The notes under the pieces: model-generated
The model's database searches: none
What the model was told of the DNA's origin: nothing
The model's input: the letters and a program-made list of their open reading frames with translations, nothing else
Assembly (NCBI RefSeq): GCF_001598355.1
Contig: NZ_BCYU01000009.1
Location: 1 to 64,000, forward strand
Source of the DNA: Sphingomonas asaccharolytica NBRC 15499
GTDB taxonomy: Bacteria > Pseudomonadota > Alphaproteobacteria > Sphingomonadales > Sphingomonadaceae
Reading direction: 5' to 3'
DNA length: 64,000 bases
Translations under genes and position numbers: made by a program
Shown: positions 1-7,853 of the stretch, one piece after another
How the letters are laid out: each line of letters starts with the position of its first letter
Numbering within the stretch: the first letter of the stretch is position 1

Positions 1-56
1 TCACCTTCCCACTCGGCTATGCCGAGCGGGCCCCTTCCTCTCCCAAAGGGAGAGGA
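1..56. repeat. Two adjacent GC-rich hairpins
   Basis: Two short perfect stems lie side by side at the window edge. CTCGGC (12-17) pairs with GCCGAG (21-26) across TAT, and TCCTCTCCC (36-44) pairs with GGGAGAGGA (48-56) across AAA. The second stem resembles the CCTTCTCCC/GGGGAGAAGG palindrome near 35852-35876, so this is probably the end of a dispersed intergenic repeat continuing left of the window. It lies just beyond the 3' end of the LysR gene. A terminator role is possible but not shown. Confidence 0.5.
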
Positions 57-87
57 GATTGCACCGATCGCACTGCATCCCCTCGCC

Positions 88-978
88 TCAGGCCTTTCCC
101 GAGCCGAGATAGTCCTTCAACCCCGCGACCAGCGCGTCGAACACCGCGCGCACCGGGGCGGAAGTACGCAAATCCTCGTGCATCACTACCCAGGTGTCGA
201 GCGGATGGCTGAACGCGTCGGGCAGGATGCGGACCAAAGCCGGGTCGCGCGCGGCGAGGGGCACCTGGCATACGCCGATCCCCAGCCCGGCTCGGAGCGC
301 CGCCATCTGCGCGAGGTCACTGTCGGTGCGGAAGGCGAAGTCCTCGACCCGGATCGGGATGCCGCCGGCGCGCATCGCGCGGGTCACGGCGTTGTCGTTC
401 TCGACTCCGATCAGCCCGAAGGCGATGACCTCCTCGAACGTCGCGGGCGCCGGCCGCCCGGCGAGCAGCTCGGCGCGGACGTGCAGCCCGACATGGATAT
501 CGCCGATCCGCCGCGCGACCAGCGCGTCTTGCGCGGGCCGGACCATCCTGACCGCGACATCGGCCTCGCGCCGCACCATGTCCTCATTGCGATTATTTGG
601 GCTGAGCGCGACCACCAGCCGCGGATGGCGCCGGCGCAGATCGGCGAGGATCGGCGGCAATATCTCGACCGAAATCACTTCGCTCGCCGACACGCGGACC
701 AGTCCGGCGACCTCGTTCCCCTGCGTCGCGCCCCGGGCAAAGGCGGCGGCGGCGATTTCCATCGCCTCGGCATGCTGGCGCAGACTGAGCGCGGCCTCGG
801 TCGGCACCAGCCCGTCGGGCGCGCGGGTGAACAAGGCGACGCCCAGCCCTGCCTCGAGATCGGCGATCCGCCGCCGCACCGTCGGCTGCGCCAGCGCCAG
901 CCGCCGCGCGCCGCCTGACAGGCTGCCTTCCCGGAGCACCGCCAGGAAAGCGCGGTGACGTTCCCAATCTTCGCTCAT
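88..978 (-). CDS. LysR-family transcriptional regulator
   Basis: A 296-residue LysR-type regulator. The N-terminal winged helix-turn-helix spans about residues 1-60 (ALAQPTVRRRIADLEAGLG is the typical recognition helix region), followed by a substrate-binding-like effector domain to the C-terminus. Length is normal for the family. The ATG at 978 is chosen over an in-frame TTG at 981. The gene is divergent from a Rossmann-fold protein at 1070, the usual arrangement for a LysR regulator and its target; the 91-bp gap holds an ATATG-N10-CATAT inverted repeat. Target and inducer are unknown. Family assignment is secure; the regulatory link is inferred. Confidence 0.9.
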   Translation of the reverse strand: MSEDWERHRAFLAVLREGSLSGGARRLALAQPTVRRRIADLEAGLGVALFTRAPDGLVPTEAALSLRQHAEAMEIAAAAFARGATQGNEVAGLVRVSASEVISVEILPPILADLRRRHPRLVVALSPNNRNEDMVRREADVAVRMVRPAQDALVARRIGDIHVGLHVRAELLAGRPAPATFEEVIAFGLIGVENDNAVTRAMRAGGIPIRVEDFAFRTDSDLAQMAALRAGLGIGVCQVPLAARDPALVRILPDAFSHPLDTWVVMHEDLRTSAPVRAVFDALVAGLKDYLGSGKA

Positions 979-985
979 CAAATTT

Positions 986-1005
986 ATATGGGCCGATCGT
1001 CATAT
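986..1005. promoter_or_regulatory. Candidate LysR operator
   Basis: Perfect inverted repeat ATATG-N10-CATAT in the divergent gap between the LysR gene and the Rossmann-protein gene. LysR boxes are typically interrupted dyads of T-N11-A form, and this one has suitable size and place. The surrounding bases are AT-rich compared with the flanking genes. The assignment rests on position and symmetry only. Confidence 0.4.
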
Positions 1006-1069
1006 CGTGACAATTTTATTCAGGCGCCGGCTGGCCGATATCAAGGTCAACAAATCGAGGAGACGAACG

Positions 1070-1996
1070 ATGACGAAAACGGGTCTGGTGCTGGGCGCGA
1101 CCGGCGGGGTTGGCGGAGAGACGGCTCGGGCGCTGATCGCTAATGGCTGGACGGTGCGCGGACTGACGCGCTCGCCGCGCGAGGGCGACGGCATCGACTG
1201 GCGGATCGGCGATGCGATGGACCGTGCGGCGGTGCTGGCGGCGGCGGACGGCGTCGATGCGATCGTCCATGCCGTCAACCCGCCGGGCTATCTCGATTGG
1301 GAAAAGCTCGCCATGCCGATGCTCGAGAACAGCATCGCCGCGGCGCGGGCCAACGATGCCCGGCTCGCGCTCCCGGGCACGATCTACAATTACGATCCGC
1401 GCACCTCGCCGGTGATCGCGCCCGACAGCCCGCAGCATCCGAACACCAGAAAGGGCGCGATCCGCGTCGCGATGGAGCGCGCAATCGAGCAATCGGGCGT
1501 AAAAGGAGTGATCCTGCGCGCGGGCGACTATTTCGGCCCGCGCCCGGGCAATAGCTGGCTGAGCCAGGGCCTGGTCACGCCGGGCAAGCCGGTCGGCCGG
1601 GTGATGGTACCGGGCAAGGCGGGGATCGGGCACGCCTGGGCCTATCTGCCCGATGTCGGCGGGACGTTGGCGCGACTGCTCGACAAGAGCGACGACCTGC
1701 CTCGCTTCGCTCGTTATCATTTCGCCGGCGTGTGGGACGATGACGGCACGCGGATCACCGGGGCGATCGCGCAAGCGGTCGGGCGTCCGGTCAAAACCTG
1801 GCGAATGCCCTGGGCACTGCTCCCGCTGATCGGCCTGTTCAATCCGACGATGAAGGAAATGGTCGAGATGCGCCCATTCTGGGAGTATCCGGTGCGGCTC
1901 GACAATGAAGACCTGGTCGCCGCGATCGGACCCGAGCCGGACACGCCGCTCGATATCGCGATGGCGACTAGCCTCAAGGAACTCGGCTGCGACTGA
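1070..1996 (+). CDS. NAD(P)-binding Rossmann-fold (epimerase-like) protein
   Basis: A 308-residue protein with an N-terminal nucleotide-binding loop, GATGGVGG at residues 9-16, as in extended short-chain dehydrogenases and NmrA/epimerase-type proteins. The typical YxxxK pair is not evident where expected (HPNTRKGAIR occupies that region), so it may be atypical or non-catalytic. The start at 1070 has GAGGAG upstream; an in-frame codon at 1007 would add 21 basic residues without similarity to the fold. It is divergent from the LysR gene and probably controlled by it. Substrate unknown. Confidence 0.8.
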   Translation: MTKTGLVLGATGGVGGETARALIANGWTVRGLTRSPREGDGIDWRIGDAMDRAAVLAAADGVDAIVHAVNPPGYLDWEKLAMPMLENSIAAARANDARLALPGTIYNYDPRTSPVIAPDSPQHPNTRKGAIRVAMERAIEQSGVKGVILRAGDYFGPRPGNSWLSQGLVTPGKPVGRVMVPGKAGIGHAWAYLPDVGGTLARLLDKSDDLPRFARYHFAGVWDDDGTRITGAIAQAVGRPVKTWRMPWALLPLIGLFNPTMKEMVEMRPFWEYPVRLDNEDLVAAIGPEPDTPLDIAMATSLKELGCD

Positions 1997-2047
1997 CTTG
2001 CTGGCGGTGGCGGGACATGTCAGCCTGCGGCGGACAAGGGAGGAACA

Positions 2048-2563
2048 ATGAGCCCGATCGCCCTGCTGCTCGCCGCCGCCGCGCCGCAAACCACGCCGCC
2101 GCCGACGCCGCCGAAGGTCGACTGCACCGACGCCGACCACCGCGCACTCGATTTCTGGATCGGCGACTGGGACGTCTTTGCCGCCGGATCGAAGACTCCG
2201 GTCGCGCACAGCAGGATCGAGAAAATCGTCGGCTGCGCGATCAGCGAGACGTTCGATCAGTCGATCGGGCCGAACGGCAAACCGATTGCGTATAAGGGCC
2301 GTTCGATCAGCGCCTATGTCCCGGCGGAAAAAGGCTGGCGGCAATATTATGTCGATAGCGGCGGCACGGCGGCGACGTTGACGGGCAATATTACGAGCGG
2401 CGACATGATCTTCCTGTCGACCAACGGACCGGTCACCAACCGCATGACGCTCGGCCCCGATCCGGTCGGCTCCGTCCATCAGCGAGGCGCTTTCTCGACC
2501 GACGGCGGCAAGACGTGGAGCCCGGCCTACGACTTCACCTATCGCCGCCGCGCGGTACCCTAG
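2048..2563 (+). CDS. Small secreted protein, DUF1579-like
   Basis: A 171-residue protein with a short hydrophobic start (MSPIALLLAAAA) that looks like a signal peptide, a Pro/Thr-rich linker, then a compact domain starting ALDFWIGDWDVFAAG. The LDFWIGDW opening is typical of small secreted proteins of the DUF1579 type, which lack an assigned reaction. Two cysteines (DCTD and VGCAIS) could form a disulfide. The ribosome site GGGAGGAAC lies just upstream. It follows the Rossmann-protein gene by 51 bp and may be cotranscribed. Function unknown. Confidence 0.7.
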   Translation: MSPIALLLAAAAPQTTPPPTPPKVDCTDADHRALDFWIGDWDVFAAGSKTPVAHSRIEKIVGCAISETFDQSIGPNGKPIAYKGRSISAYVPAEKGWRQYYVDSGGTAATLTGNITSGDMIFLSTNGPVTNRMTLGPDPVGSVHQRGAFSTDGGKTWSPAYDFTYRRRAVP

Positions 2564-2596
2564 CCACCCACCTAGCAAATCACGCCCTTTTCCCCT

Positions 2597-3817
2597 ATGT
2601 GCGGCGCCATGCAGACAGAGTCGGCCGCCCTCATGCCCATTCCGGGGCACATCGATCCCGTGCCCGTGCCTCGCCAGACGGTGGCGCGCGAGGATGGCCG
2701 CCTCGACCTGATCGGCCTGTCCAAGGCCGAGTTGCGCGAGGCGTTGCTCGCCGCCGGGATGGACGCCAAGCAGGCGAAATTGCGCGCCAAGCAGATCTGG
2801 CACTGGATCTACAATCGCGGCGCGACCGACTTCACCGCGATGACCGACATCGCCAAGGCGCAGCATCCCTGGCTGGTCGAGCGCTTCGTCGTCGGCCGGC
2901 CCGAGGTGATCGAGGCGCAGGTGTCGACCGACGGCACGCGCAAATGGCTGCTGCGCGGGCCCGACGGCCAGGATTACGAGATGGTGTTCATCCCCGACGC
3001 CGATCGCGGGACCCTATGCGTGTCGAGCCAGGTCGGCTGCACGCTCAATTGCCGTTTCTGCCACACCGGCACGATGCGGCTGGTACGCAATTTGACCAGC
3101 CAGGAGATTGTCGGCCAGGTCATGCTCGCGCGCGACGCGCTCGGCGAATGGCCGTCGCAGCCCGAGGGGCGGATGCTGACCAACATCGTGATGATGGGGA
3201 TGGGCGAGCCGCTCTATAATTTCGACAATGTCCGCGACGCGCTCCATGTCGTGATGGACGGCGACGGGCTTGCGCTGAGCAAGCGCCGGATCACGCTGTC
3301 GACCTCTGGCGTGGTGCCGATGATGGCGCGTGCGGGTGCCGAGATCGGGGTCAATCTCGCCGTCTCGCTCCATGCCGTGACCAAGGAAATCCGCGACGAG
3401 ATCGTCCCGATCAACCGCAAATACGGAATCGAGGAATTGCTCCAGGCGTGCGCCGACTATCCCGGCGCCAACAATGCCCGGCGCATCACGTTCGAATATG
3501 TGATGCTCAGGGACAAGAATGACAGCGACGAGGAAGCGCACGAGCTCGTCCGCCTGATCCGCAAGTACAAATTGCCGGCCAAGGTCAATCTGATCCCGTT
3601 CAATCCCTGGCCCGGCGCGCCGTACGACACATCGACGCCCGAGCGCGTACGGCGGTTCAGCGACATCATCTTCGAAGCCGGCATCTCGGCCCCGGTGCGC
3701 ACCCCGCGCGGCCGCGACATCGACGCGGCCTGCGGTCAGCTCAAGACCGCGTCGGAGAAGAAGAGCCGGGCGGAACTCGATCGCCTCGCCGAGGAAAAGC
3801 TCGCCGCTCTGGGCTGA
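2597..3817 (+). CDS. rlmN: Dual-specificity RNA methyltransferase RlmN
   Basis: Radical-SAM enzyme that methylates C2 of A2503 in 23S rRNA (and A37 of some tRNAs), acting in the cytoplasm on naked RNA. The iron-sulfur motif CxxxCxxC is at C148, C152 and C155 (CTLNCRFC). The second catalytic cysteine sits in the C-terminal AACGQLK segment. The [12 protein letters not shown] and [13 protein letters not shown] blocks are characteristic of RlmN. Start is uncertain: ATGs at 2597 and 2609 are both possible and neither has a strong ribosome site. It converges on the MBL hydrolase gene; a complex palindrome fills the gap. Confidence 0.95.
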   Translation: MCGAMQTESAALMPIPGHIDPVPVPRQTVAREDGRLDLIGLSKAELREALLAAGMDAKQAKLRAKQIWHWIYNRGATDFTAMTDIAKAQHPWLVERFVVGRPEVIEAQVSTDGTRKWLLRGPDGQDYEMVFIPDADRGTLCVSSQVGCTLNCRFCHTGTMRLVRNLTSQEIVGQVMLARDALGEWPSQPEGRMLTNIVMMGMGEPLYNFDNVRDALHVVMDGDGLALSKRRITLSTSGVVPMMARAGAEIGVNLAVSLHAVTKEIRDEIVPINRKYGIEELLQACADYPGANNARRITFEYVMLRDKNDSDEEAHELVRLIRKYKLPAKVNLIPFNPWPGAPYDTSTPERVRRFSDIIFEAGISAPVRTPRGRDIDAACGQLKTASEKKSRAELDRLAEEKLAALG

Positions 3818-3900
3818 GAGTCCGTTTGGAAATGCGCCGCGAGCGCATTTCGCGGCACCGGCCTTAAAACTCGCTCTACCGCGAGTTTTCAAACGGTCTC
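3818..3900. repeat. Composite palindrome with three-way-junction fold
   Basis: Outer arms GAGTCCGTTTG (3818-3828) and CAAACGGTCTC (3890-3900) pair with one mismatch. Inside are two perfect hairpins: GAAATGCGC/GCGCATTTC (3829-3837 and 3843-3851) and AAAACTCGC/GCGAGTTTT (3866-3874 and 3881-3889). It starts at the base after the rlmN stop codon and ends 19 bp before the convergent MBL gene. It could end transcription in both directions, though there is no uridine tract, or it may be a dispersed structured repeat. Confidence 0.7.
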
Positions 3901-3919
3901 TGACCCTCGGGAAAGAACG

Positions 3920-4582
3920 TCAGGCGATTACCGAGTCGGCCACGAACGGGTTCGACTGGCGTTCCTGGCCGAACGTGCTCGGGTCGCCATGGCCGGGCAG
4001 GAAGAAAGTGTCGTCGCCCATCGGCCACAGCCGCGTGACGATCGAGTTGATCAATTCCTGGTGATTGCCGCGCGGAAAATCGGTGCGGCCGATCGATCCG
4101 CGGAACAGCACGTCGCCGACGATCGCCAGTTTCGACTCGGCATTATGAAATACGACATGGCCGGGCGTGTGCCCGGGCGTGTGGTGGACCGCGAACTCGA
4201 CCTCGCCGACGGTGACCGTGTCGCCCTGGTCGAGCCAGCGCGATGGTACGAACGATCGGCCGGGTACGTCGTAGCGCAATCCGTCCTCATGGAGCTTTTC
4301 GAGCAGGAACATGTCCTCGGGATGCGGCCCCTCGATCTTGACGCTGAGATCGTCGGCGAGCTGCGCCGCGCCGCCGCAATGATCGAAATGGCCGTGCGTC
4401 ACCAGGATCTTCTCGATCGTGACGTCGTGCTTTTCCATCTGCGATTTGAGCAAAGGCAAATCGCCGCCCGGATCGACGAACGCGCCGCGCATCGTCTTCG
4501 TGCACCACAGCAAGGTGCAGTTCTGCTGAAGCGGAGTGACGGGGATGATCGCCGCGCGAAGCGGCTGCGCGGTGCTGGCCAT
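3920..4582 (-). CDS. MBL-fold metallohydrolase (glyoxalase II-like)
   Basis: A 220-residue metallo-beta-lactamase-fold hydrolase. The metal-binding HxHxDH motif is THGHFDH at residues 62-68; further ligands are seen in HHTPGHTPGH, IVGDVLF and LPGHGDPS. Such single-domain proteins resemble the YcbL/glyoxalase II group, which hydrolyses S-lactoylglutathione or related thioesters with two bound metals in the cytoplasm. The glutathione-recognition C-terminal domain of classical GloB is absent, so the substrate is not certain. It is divergent from pabBC across 117 bp. Confidence 0.85.
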   Translation of the reverse strand: MASTAQPLRAAIIPVTPLQQNCTLLWCTKTMRGAFVDPGGDLPLLKSQMEKHDVTIEKILVTHGHFDHCGGAAQLADDLSVKIEGPHPEDMFLLEKLHEDGLRYDVPGRSFVPSRWLDQGDTVTVGEVEFAVHHTPGHTPGHVVFHNAESKLAIVGDVLFRGSIGRTDFPRGNHQELINSIVTRLWPMGDDTFFLPGHGDPSTFGQERQSNPFVADSVIA

Positions 4583-4699
4583 GGCGGAGACCTAAGGTCT
4601 GTGTTCGCGACGGGCAATGCCCTGTGCGAGGTGACTTGCATGAGCGCCTGACGCATCGCGGCAAAAGCTTGGGGTTGCGGAAGCGTCGGACCCGGTTGC

Positions 4700-6463
4700 A
4701 TGAGCAGGGCAGTGATCCGCCGCGGCCGCCCTTTCATTCTGCTCGACGACGCCCGCGAAATCGGCGCCGCCCCCGCGCGGCTCTATCAGTCGCCGGTCGA
4801 GATCGTCGAGGCGCGCGAGATCACCGCGGTCAAACCCGCGCTCGAGCGGCTGCGCGCGGCGCGGCATCGCGGACTCCATGCCGCCGGGTTCCTCGCCTAT
4901 GAGGCGGCGAGCGCGTTCGAGCCGGTGTTGGGCGACCTGCCCCAGGCCCGAACCCCCTTATTATGGTTCGGCCTGTTCGAGCGGTTCGATGAGATCGCCC
5001 CGGCCGATGTCGCCTCCTGGCTGCCCGATCCCGCCGCCGCCTGGCTCGGTTCACCCGAGCCCGATATCGACCGCGACACTTATGCCGACCGCTTCGCCGA
5101 AGTGCATGCGCTGATCGAAGCGGGCGATCTCTATCAGGCCAATCTGAGCTTTCGCGCGCGGGTGCCGATCGCCGGCGATCCGCTGGCCGCTTATGCGCGG
5201 CTGCGGGGCAGCGCGCGCGCGGGCTACGGCGCGGTGGTGTGGACCGGGCACGATTGGCTGCTGTCGCTGTCGCCCGAATTGTTCTTCGCGCTCGACGGCG
5301 GCCGGCTGACCACGCGACCAATGAAAGGCACCGCGCGGCGCGGCGCGACTCCCGAAGAGGATCGCGCGTTCGCCGCCGAACTGCGCGGCGACGCCAAGCA
5401 ACGTGCCGAGAATTTGATGATCGTCGATCTGCTGAGGAACGATCTGTCGCGCGTCGCCGAACCGGCCAGCGTCGCGGTGCCCGAATTGTTCGCGGTCGAG
5501 ACCTATCCGACCATCCACACGATGACCTCGACCGTCACCGCGACCTTGGCCCCCGACCAGGATGCGATCGATGTGCTGGCGGCGTTGTTTCCGTGCGGAT
5601 CGATCACCGGCGCGCCCAAGATCCGCGCGATCGAGGCTCTTGCAGGGATCGAGATGGGCAGCGCGCCGCGAGGGCCCTATACCGGCGCTATCGGTCGGTT
5701 CGACGCGACCGGCGGGGCGATGTTCAATGTGGCGATACGGACCTTGGTGATCGAGAATGGGGCGGACCACGCGCTGTTGGGCGCGGGCGGCGGTATCGTC
5801 GCCGATTCGCGAATGGGCGAGGAATGGGACGAGGCGCAGGCCAAGACCGCGTTCGTCGGCGTCGGCGCGCGCCGCTTCGACCTGATCGAGACGATGGCGT
5901 TCGATCCGATCGAGGGGATCGCCATGCTCGAACGCCACCTGGCGCGGATGAAGGCGAGCGCGACCGCCTTCGGTTTCGCGTTCGACCGCCATGCCGCGCG
6001 CAACGAACTCCAGGCGGCGACCTTCCGGTTGCGCCGGGCATCACGCATCCGCTTGCTGTTGGCGCCGTCGGGCGCGGTCGCGATCGAAGTCGCGGCAATG
6101 CCGGCGATGCCCGAGACGCCGGTCGCGGTGACGATCGCGCCGCTGCCGGTCGCGCCCGACGATTTCCGCCTGCGTCACAAGACCAGCGATCGCGCCTTTT
6201 ACGATCAAGCGCGTCAGGGGTTCGAGACAGTGTTCGAGGTCGACGGCCGTCTGACCGAAGGCAGCTTCACCACTCTGTTCGTCGAGCGCGGCGGCGTGTT
6301 GCTGACCCCGCCGCTCAGTGCCGGACTGCTCCCCGGCATATTGCGCGCCGAGCTGATCGAGAGCGGCCGCGCCGTCGAGGCGGCGCTGACGCGCGCCGAT
6401 CTCAAACACGGCTTCTTCGTCGGCAACGCCTTGCGCGGGCTGATCCCGGCGACGTTGGGCTAA
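4700..6463 (+). CDS. pabB: Aminodeoxychorismate synthase I fused to class-IV PLP lyase (PabB-PabC)
   Basis: A 587-residue two-domain enzyme of p-aminobenzoate (folate) synthesis. Residues about 1-380 are the chorismate-binding PabB domain, with PMKGTARRG and FPCGSITGAPKIRAIE, the signature of ADC synthases. Residues about 390-587 are a class-IV aminotransferase fold like aminodeoxychorismate lyase, with HKTSDRAFYDQARQ and TEGSFTTLF. The fusion would carry out both steps after ammonia supply by a PabA subunit encoded elsewhere. PabB-PabC fusions are common in alphaproteobacteria. Start ATG 4700 has no strong ribosome site. The folate gene folK is far away at 49.3 kb. Confidence 0.92.
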   Translation: MSRAVIRRGRPFILLDDAREIGAAPARLYQSPVEIVEAREITAVKPALERLRAARHRGLHAAGFLAYEAASAFEPVLGDLPQARTPLLWFGLFERFDEIAPADVASWLPDPAAAWLGSPEPDIDRDTYADRFAEVHALIEAGDLYQANLSFRARVPIAGDPLAAYARLRGSARAGYGAVVWTGHDWLLSLSPELFFALDGGRLTTRPMKGTARRGATPEEDRAFAAELRGDAKQRAENLMIVDLLRNDLSRVAEPASVAVPELFAVETYPTIHTMTSTVTATLAPDQDAIDVLAALFPCGSITGAPKIRAIEALAGIEMGSAPRGPYTGAIGRFDATGGAMFNVAIRTLVIENGADHALLGAGGGIVADSRMGEEWDEAQAKTAFVGVGARRFDLIETMAFDPIEGIAMLERHLARMKASATAFGFAFDRHAARNELQAATFRLRRASRIRLLLAPSGAVAIEVAAMPAMPETPVAVTIAPLPVAPDDFRLRHKTSDRAFYDQARQGFETVFEVDGRLTEGSFTTLFVERGGVLLTPPLSAGLLPGILRAELIESGRAVEAALTRADLKHGFFVGNALRGLIPATLG

Positions 6464-6467
6464 AGTT

Positions 6468-6488
6468 TGTTTCAGCAGAGCTGAAACA
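6468..6488. terminator. Hairpin between convergent genes
   Basis: Perfect 9-bp stem TGTTTCAGC/GCTGAAACA with an AGA loop, 4 bp after the pabBC stop and 16 bp before the stop of the convergent MFS gene. No long T-run follows on either strand, so intrinsic termination is plausible but weakly supported. Confidence 0.5.
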
Positions 6489-6504
6489 GTTGCGGCACTA
6501 AAGA

Positions 6505-7779
6505 TCAGTCCGTTGCCTCGACCCAGCCGCGCTTGAGCGGCTTGATCGCCAGGAACGCGAGCAAAGCCGCGACCAGGTACAGGCTCACCCCGATGATCGC
6601 GGCATAGCGCAGCGAATCGGCACCGTAGCTGGCCTTCAGCGCGTCGGAGAGCGTGCCCATCAGCAACGGGCCGAGGCCGAGGCCGAGCAGATTGTTGACC
6701 AGCAGGAAGCTGCCCGAGGCGCTCGCGCGCGTCCGCGACGGCGCCAGATGCTGGGCGGCAGTGACGATCGGGCCGAGCCACAGCGTGTTGAGCGCGTTGG
6801 GGATCAAGAGCAGGAACCAGGCGAACATCGGATAGGGCGTGAACAGGCCGAGCATGAAGGTCGGCGCGGTGATCAGCCAGGCGATGGCGGGCAACCGCGC
6901 ATACCAGGCGCGATCGACCGTCCCGAGCCGGTCGGCAAACACGCCGCCGAGGAAAATCCCTGTGGTCCCGCCGATCAGCAGCAGCGAGCCCATGAACTGG
7001 CCGACCTTGATCAGGTCGTGATTGGAGGTCCAGCCGTAATGGACCGCGATGATCTTGGGCACCCACAGCGCCAGGCCGTAGCCCGCCATCGAGCTGCACC
7101 CGGCGCCGATCGACAACAGCCAGTAAGCCGGCTTGCGGGCCAGGATCGGGATGACCGCCAATACCGGCACCGCGTCGGCTTCGGCGACTGGCGCGGGGCG
7201 CGGACGATCGCGCACCAGCCACAGGAAGACCGGCGCGACCAGGATGCCGGCGACGCCGACGGTAAGGAACGCGGTCTGCCAGTCGACCAACGCGGCGATA
7301 TAGGCGCCGAGCAGCACGCCCGAGCCGAGCCCGATCGGAATGCCCATCGAATAGATGGCGAGCGCGCGGGCGCGGCGCTCGACCGGGAAATAATCGGCGA
7401 TCAGCGCATAGGATGGCGCGACCCCGCCTGCTTCGCCGACGCCGACGCCGAGGCGCGCGAGGAACAGCGACCAGAAACCGGTCGCGGTGCCGCACAAAGC
7501 GGTAAACCCGCTCCACACCACCAGCGAGCCGGCGATCACCCGGGTCTTGCCGACGCGATCGGCGAGCAGGGCAAGCGGCACGCCCAGGACCGAATAGAGA
7601 ATGGCGAAGGCGGTCCCGCCGATCGCGCCGAATTGCGCGTCGCTCAAATGGAGGCTGGCCTGGATCGGCTTGGCCAGGATGCCGAGGATCTGGCGGTCAA
7701 GGAAGTTGAACGTATAGACGACCAGCAACATCGTCAGCACCAATGCCGGATAGCCCGGCCGCTCGGCCCTGTTCGTCAT
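6505..7779 (-). CDS. MFS transporter, Spinster-like
   Basis: A 424-residue polytopic inner-membrane protein with about twelve hydrophobic segments. The N-terminal FNFLDRQILGILA motif and ADRVGKTRV loop between helices 2 and 3 are typical of Spinster-type major facilitator proteins, which are abundant in sphingomonads and often sit with degradation or TonB-receptor genes. The gene lies 74 bp downstream of the TonB receptor on the same strand and is probably in the same transcript, so it likely moves the receptor's ligand, or a product of it, across the inner membrane. Substrate and direction cannot be read from the sequence. Confidence 0.88.
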   Translation of the reverse strand: MTNRAERPGYPALVLTMLLVVYTFNFLDRQILGILAKPIQASLHLSDAQFGAIGGTAFAILYSVLGVPLALLADRVGKTRVIAGSLVVWSGFTALCGTATGFWSLFLARLGVGVGEAGGVAPSYALIADYFPVERRARALAIYSMGIPIGLGSGVLLGAYIAALVDWQTAFLTVGVAGILVAPVFLWLVRDRPRPAPVAEADAVPVLAVIPILARKPAYWLLSIGAGCSSMAGYGLALWVPKIIAVHYGWTSNHDLIKVGQFMGSLLLIGGTTGIFLGGVFADRLGTVDRAWYARLPAIAWLITAPTFMLGLFTPYPMFAWFLLLIPNALNTLWLGPIVTAAQHLAPSRTRASASGSFLLVNNLLGLGLGPLLMGTLSDALKASYGADSLRYAAIIGVSLYLVAALLAFLAIKPLKRGWVEATD

Positions 7780-7853
7780 ACGCCCTCTCCCGCTTATAGA
7801 AAGAGCCGGGCGCGCGGCTGGCGCACCCGGCTCATCCCCCTTTTACCCTGCCA

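Noticed and set aside
1016..2866. A 616-codon open frame on the minus strand opposite the Rossmann, secreted and rlmN genes
   Set aside because: It runs antisense through three recognisable genes and its translation is Arg/His/Asp-rich low-complexity without a family motif, as expected for GC-rich shadow frames.
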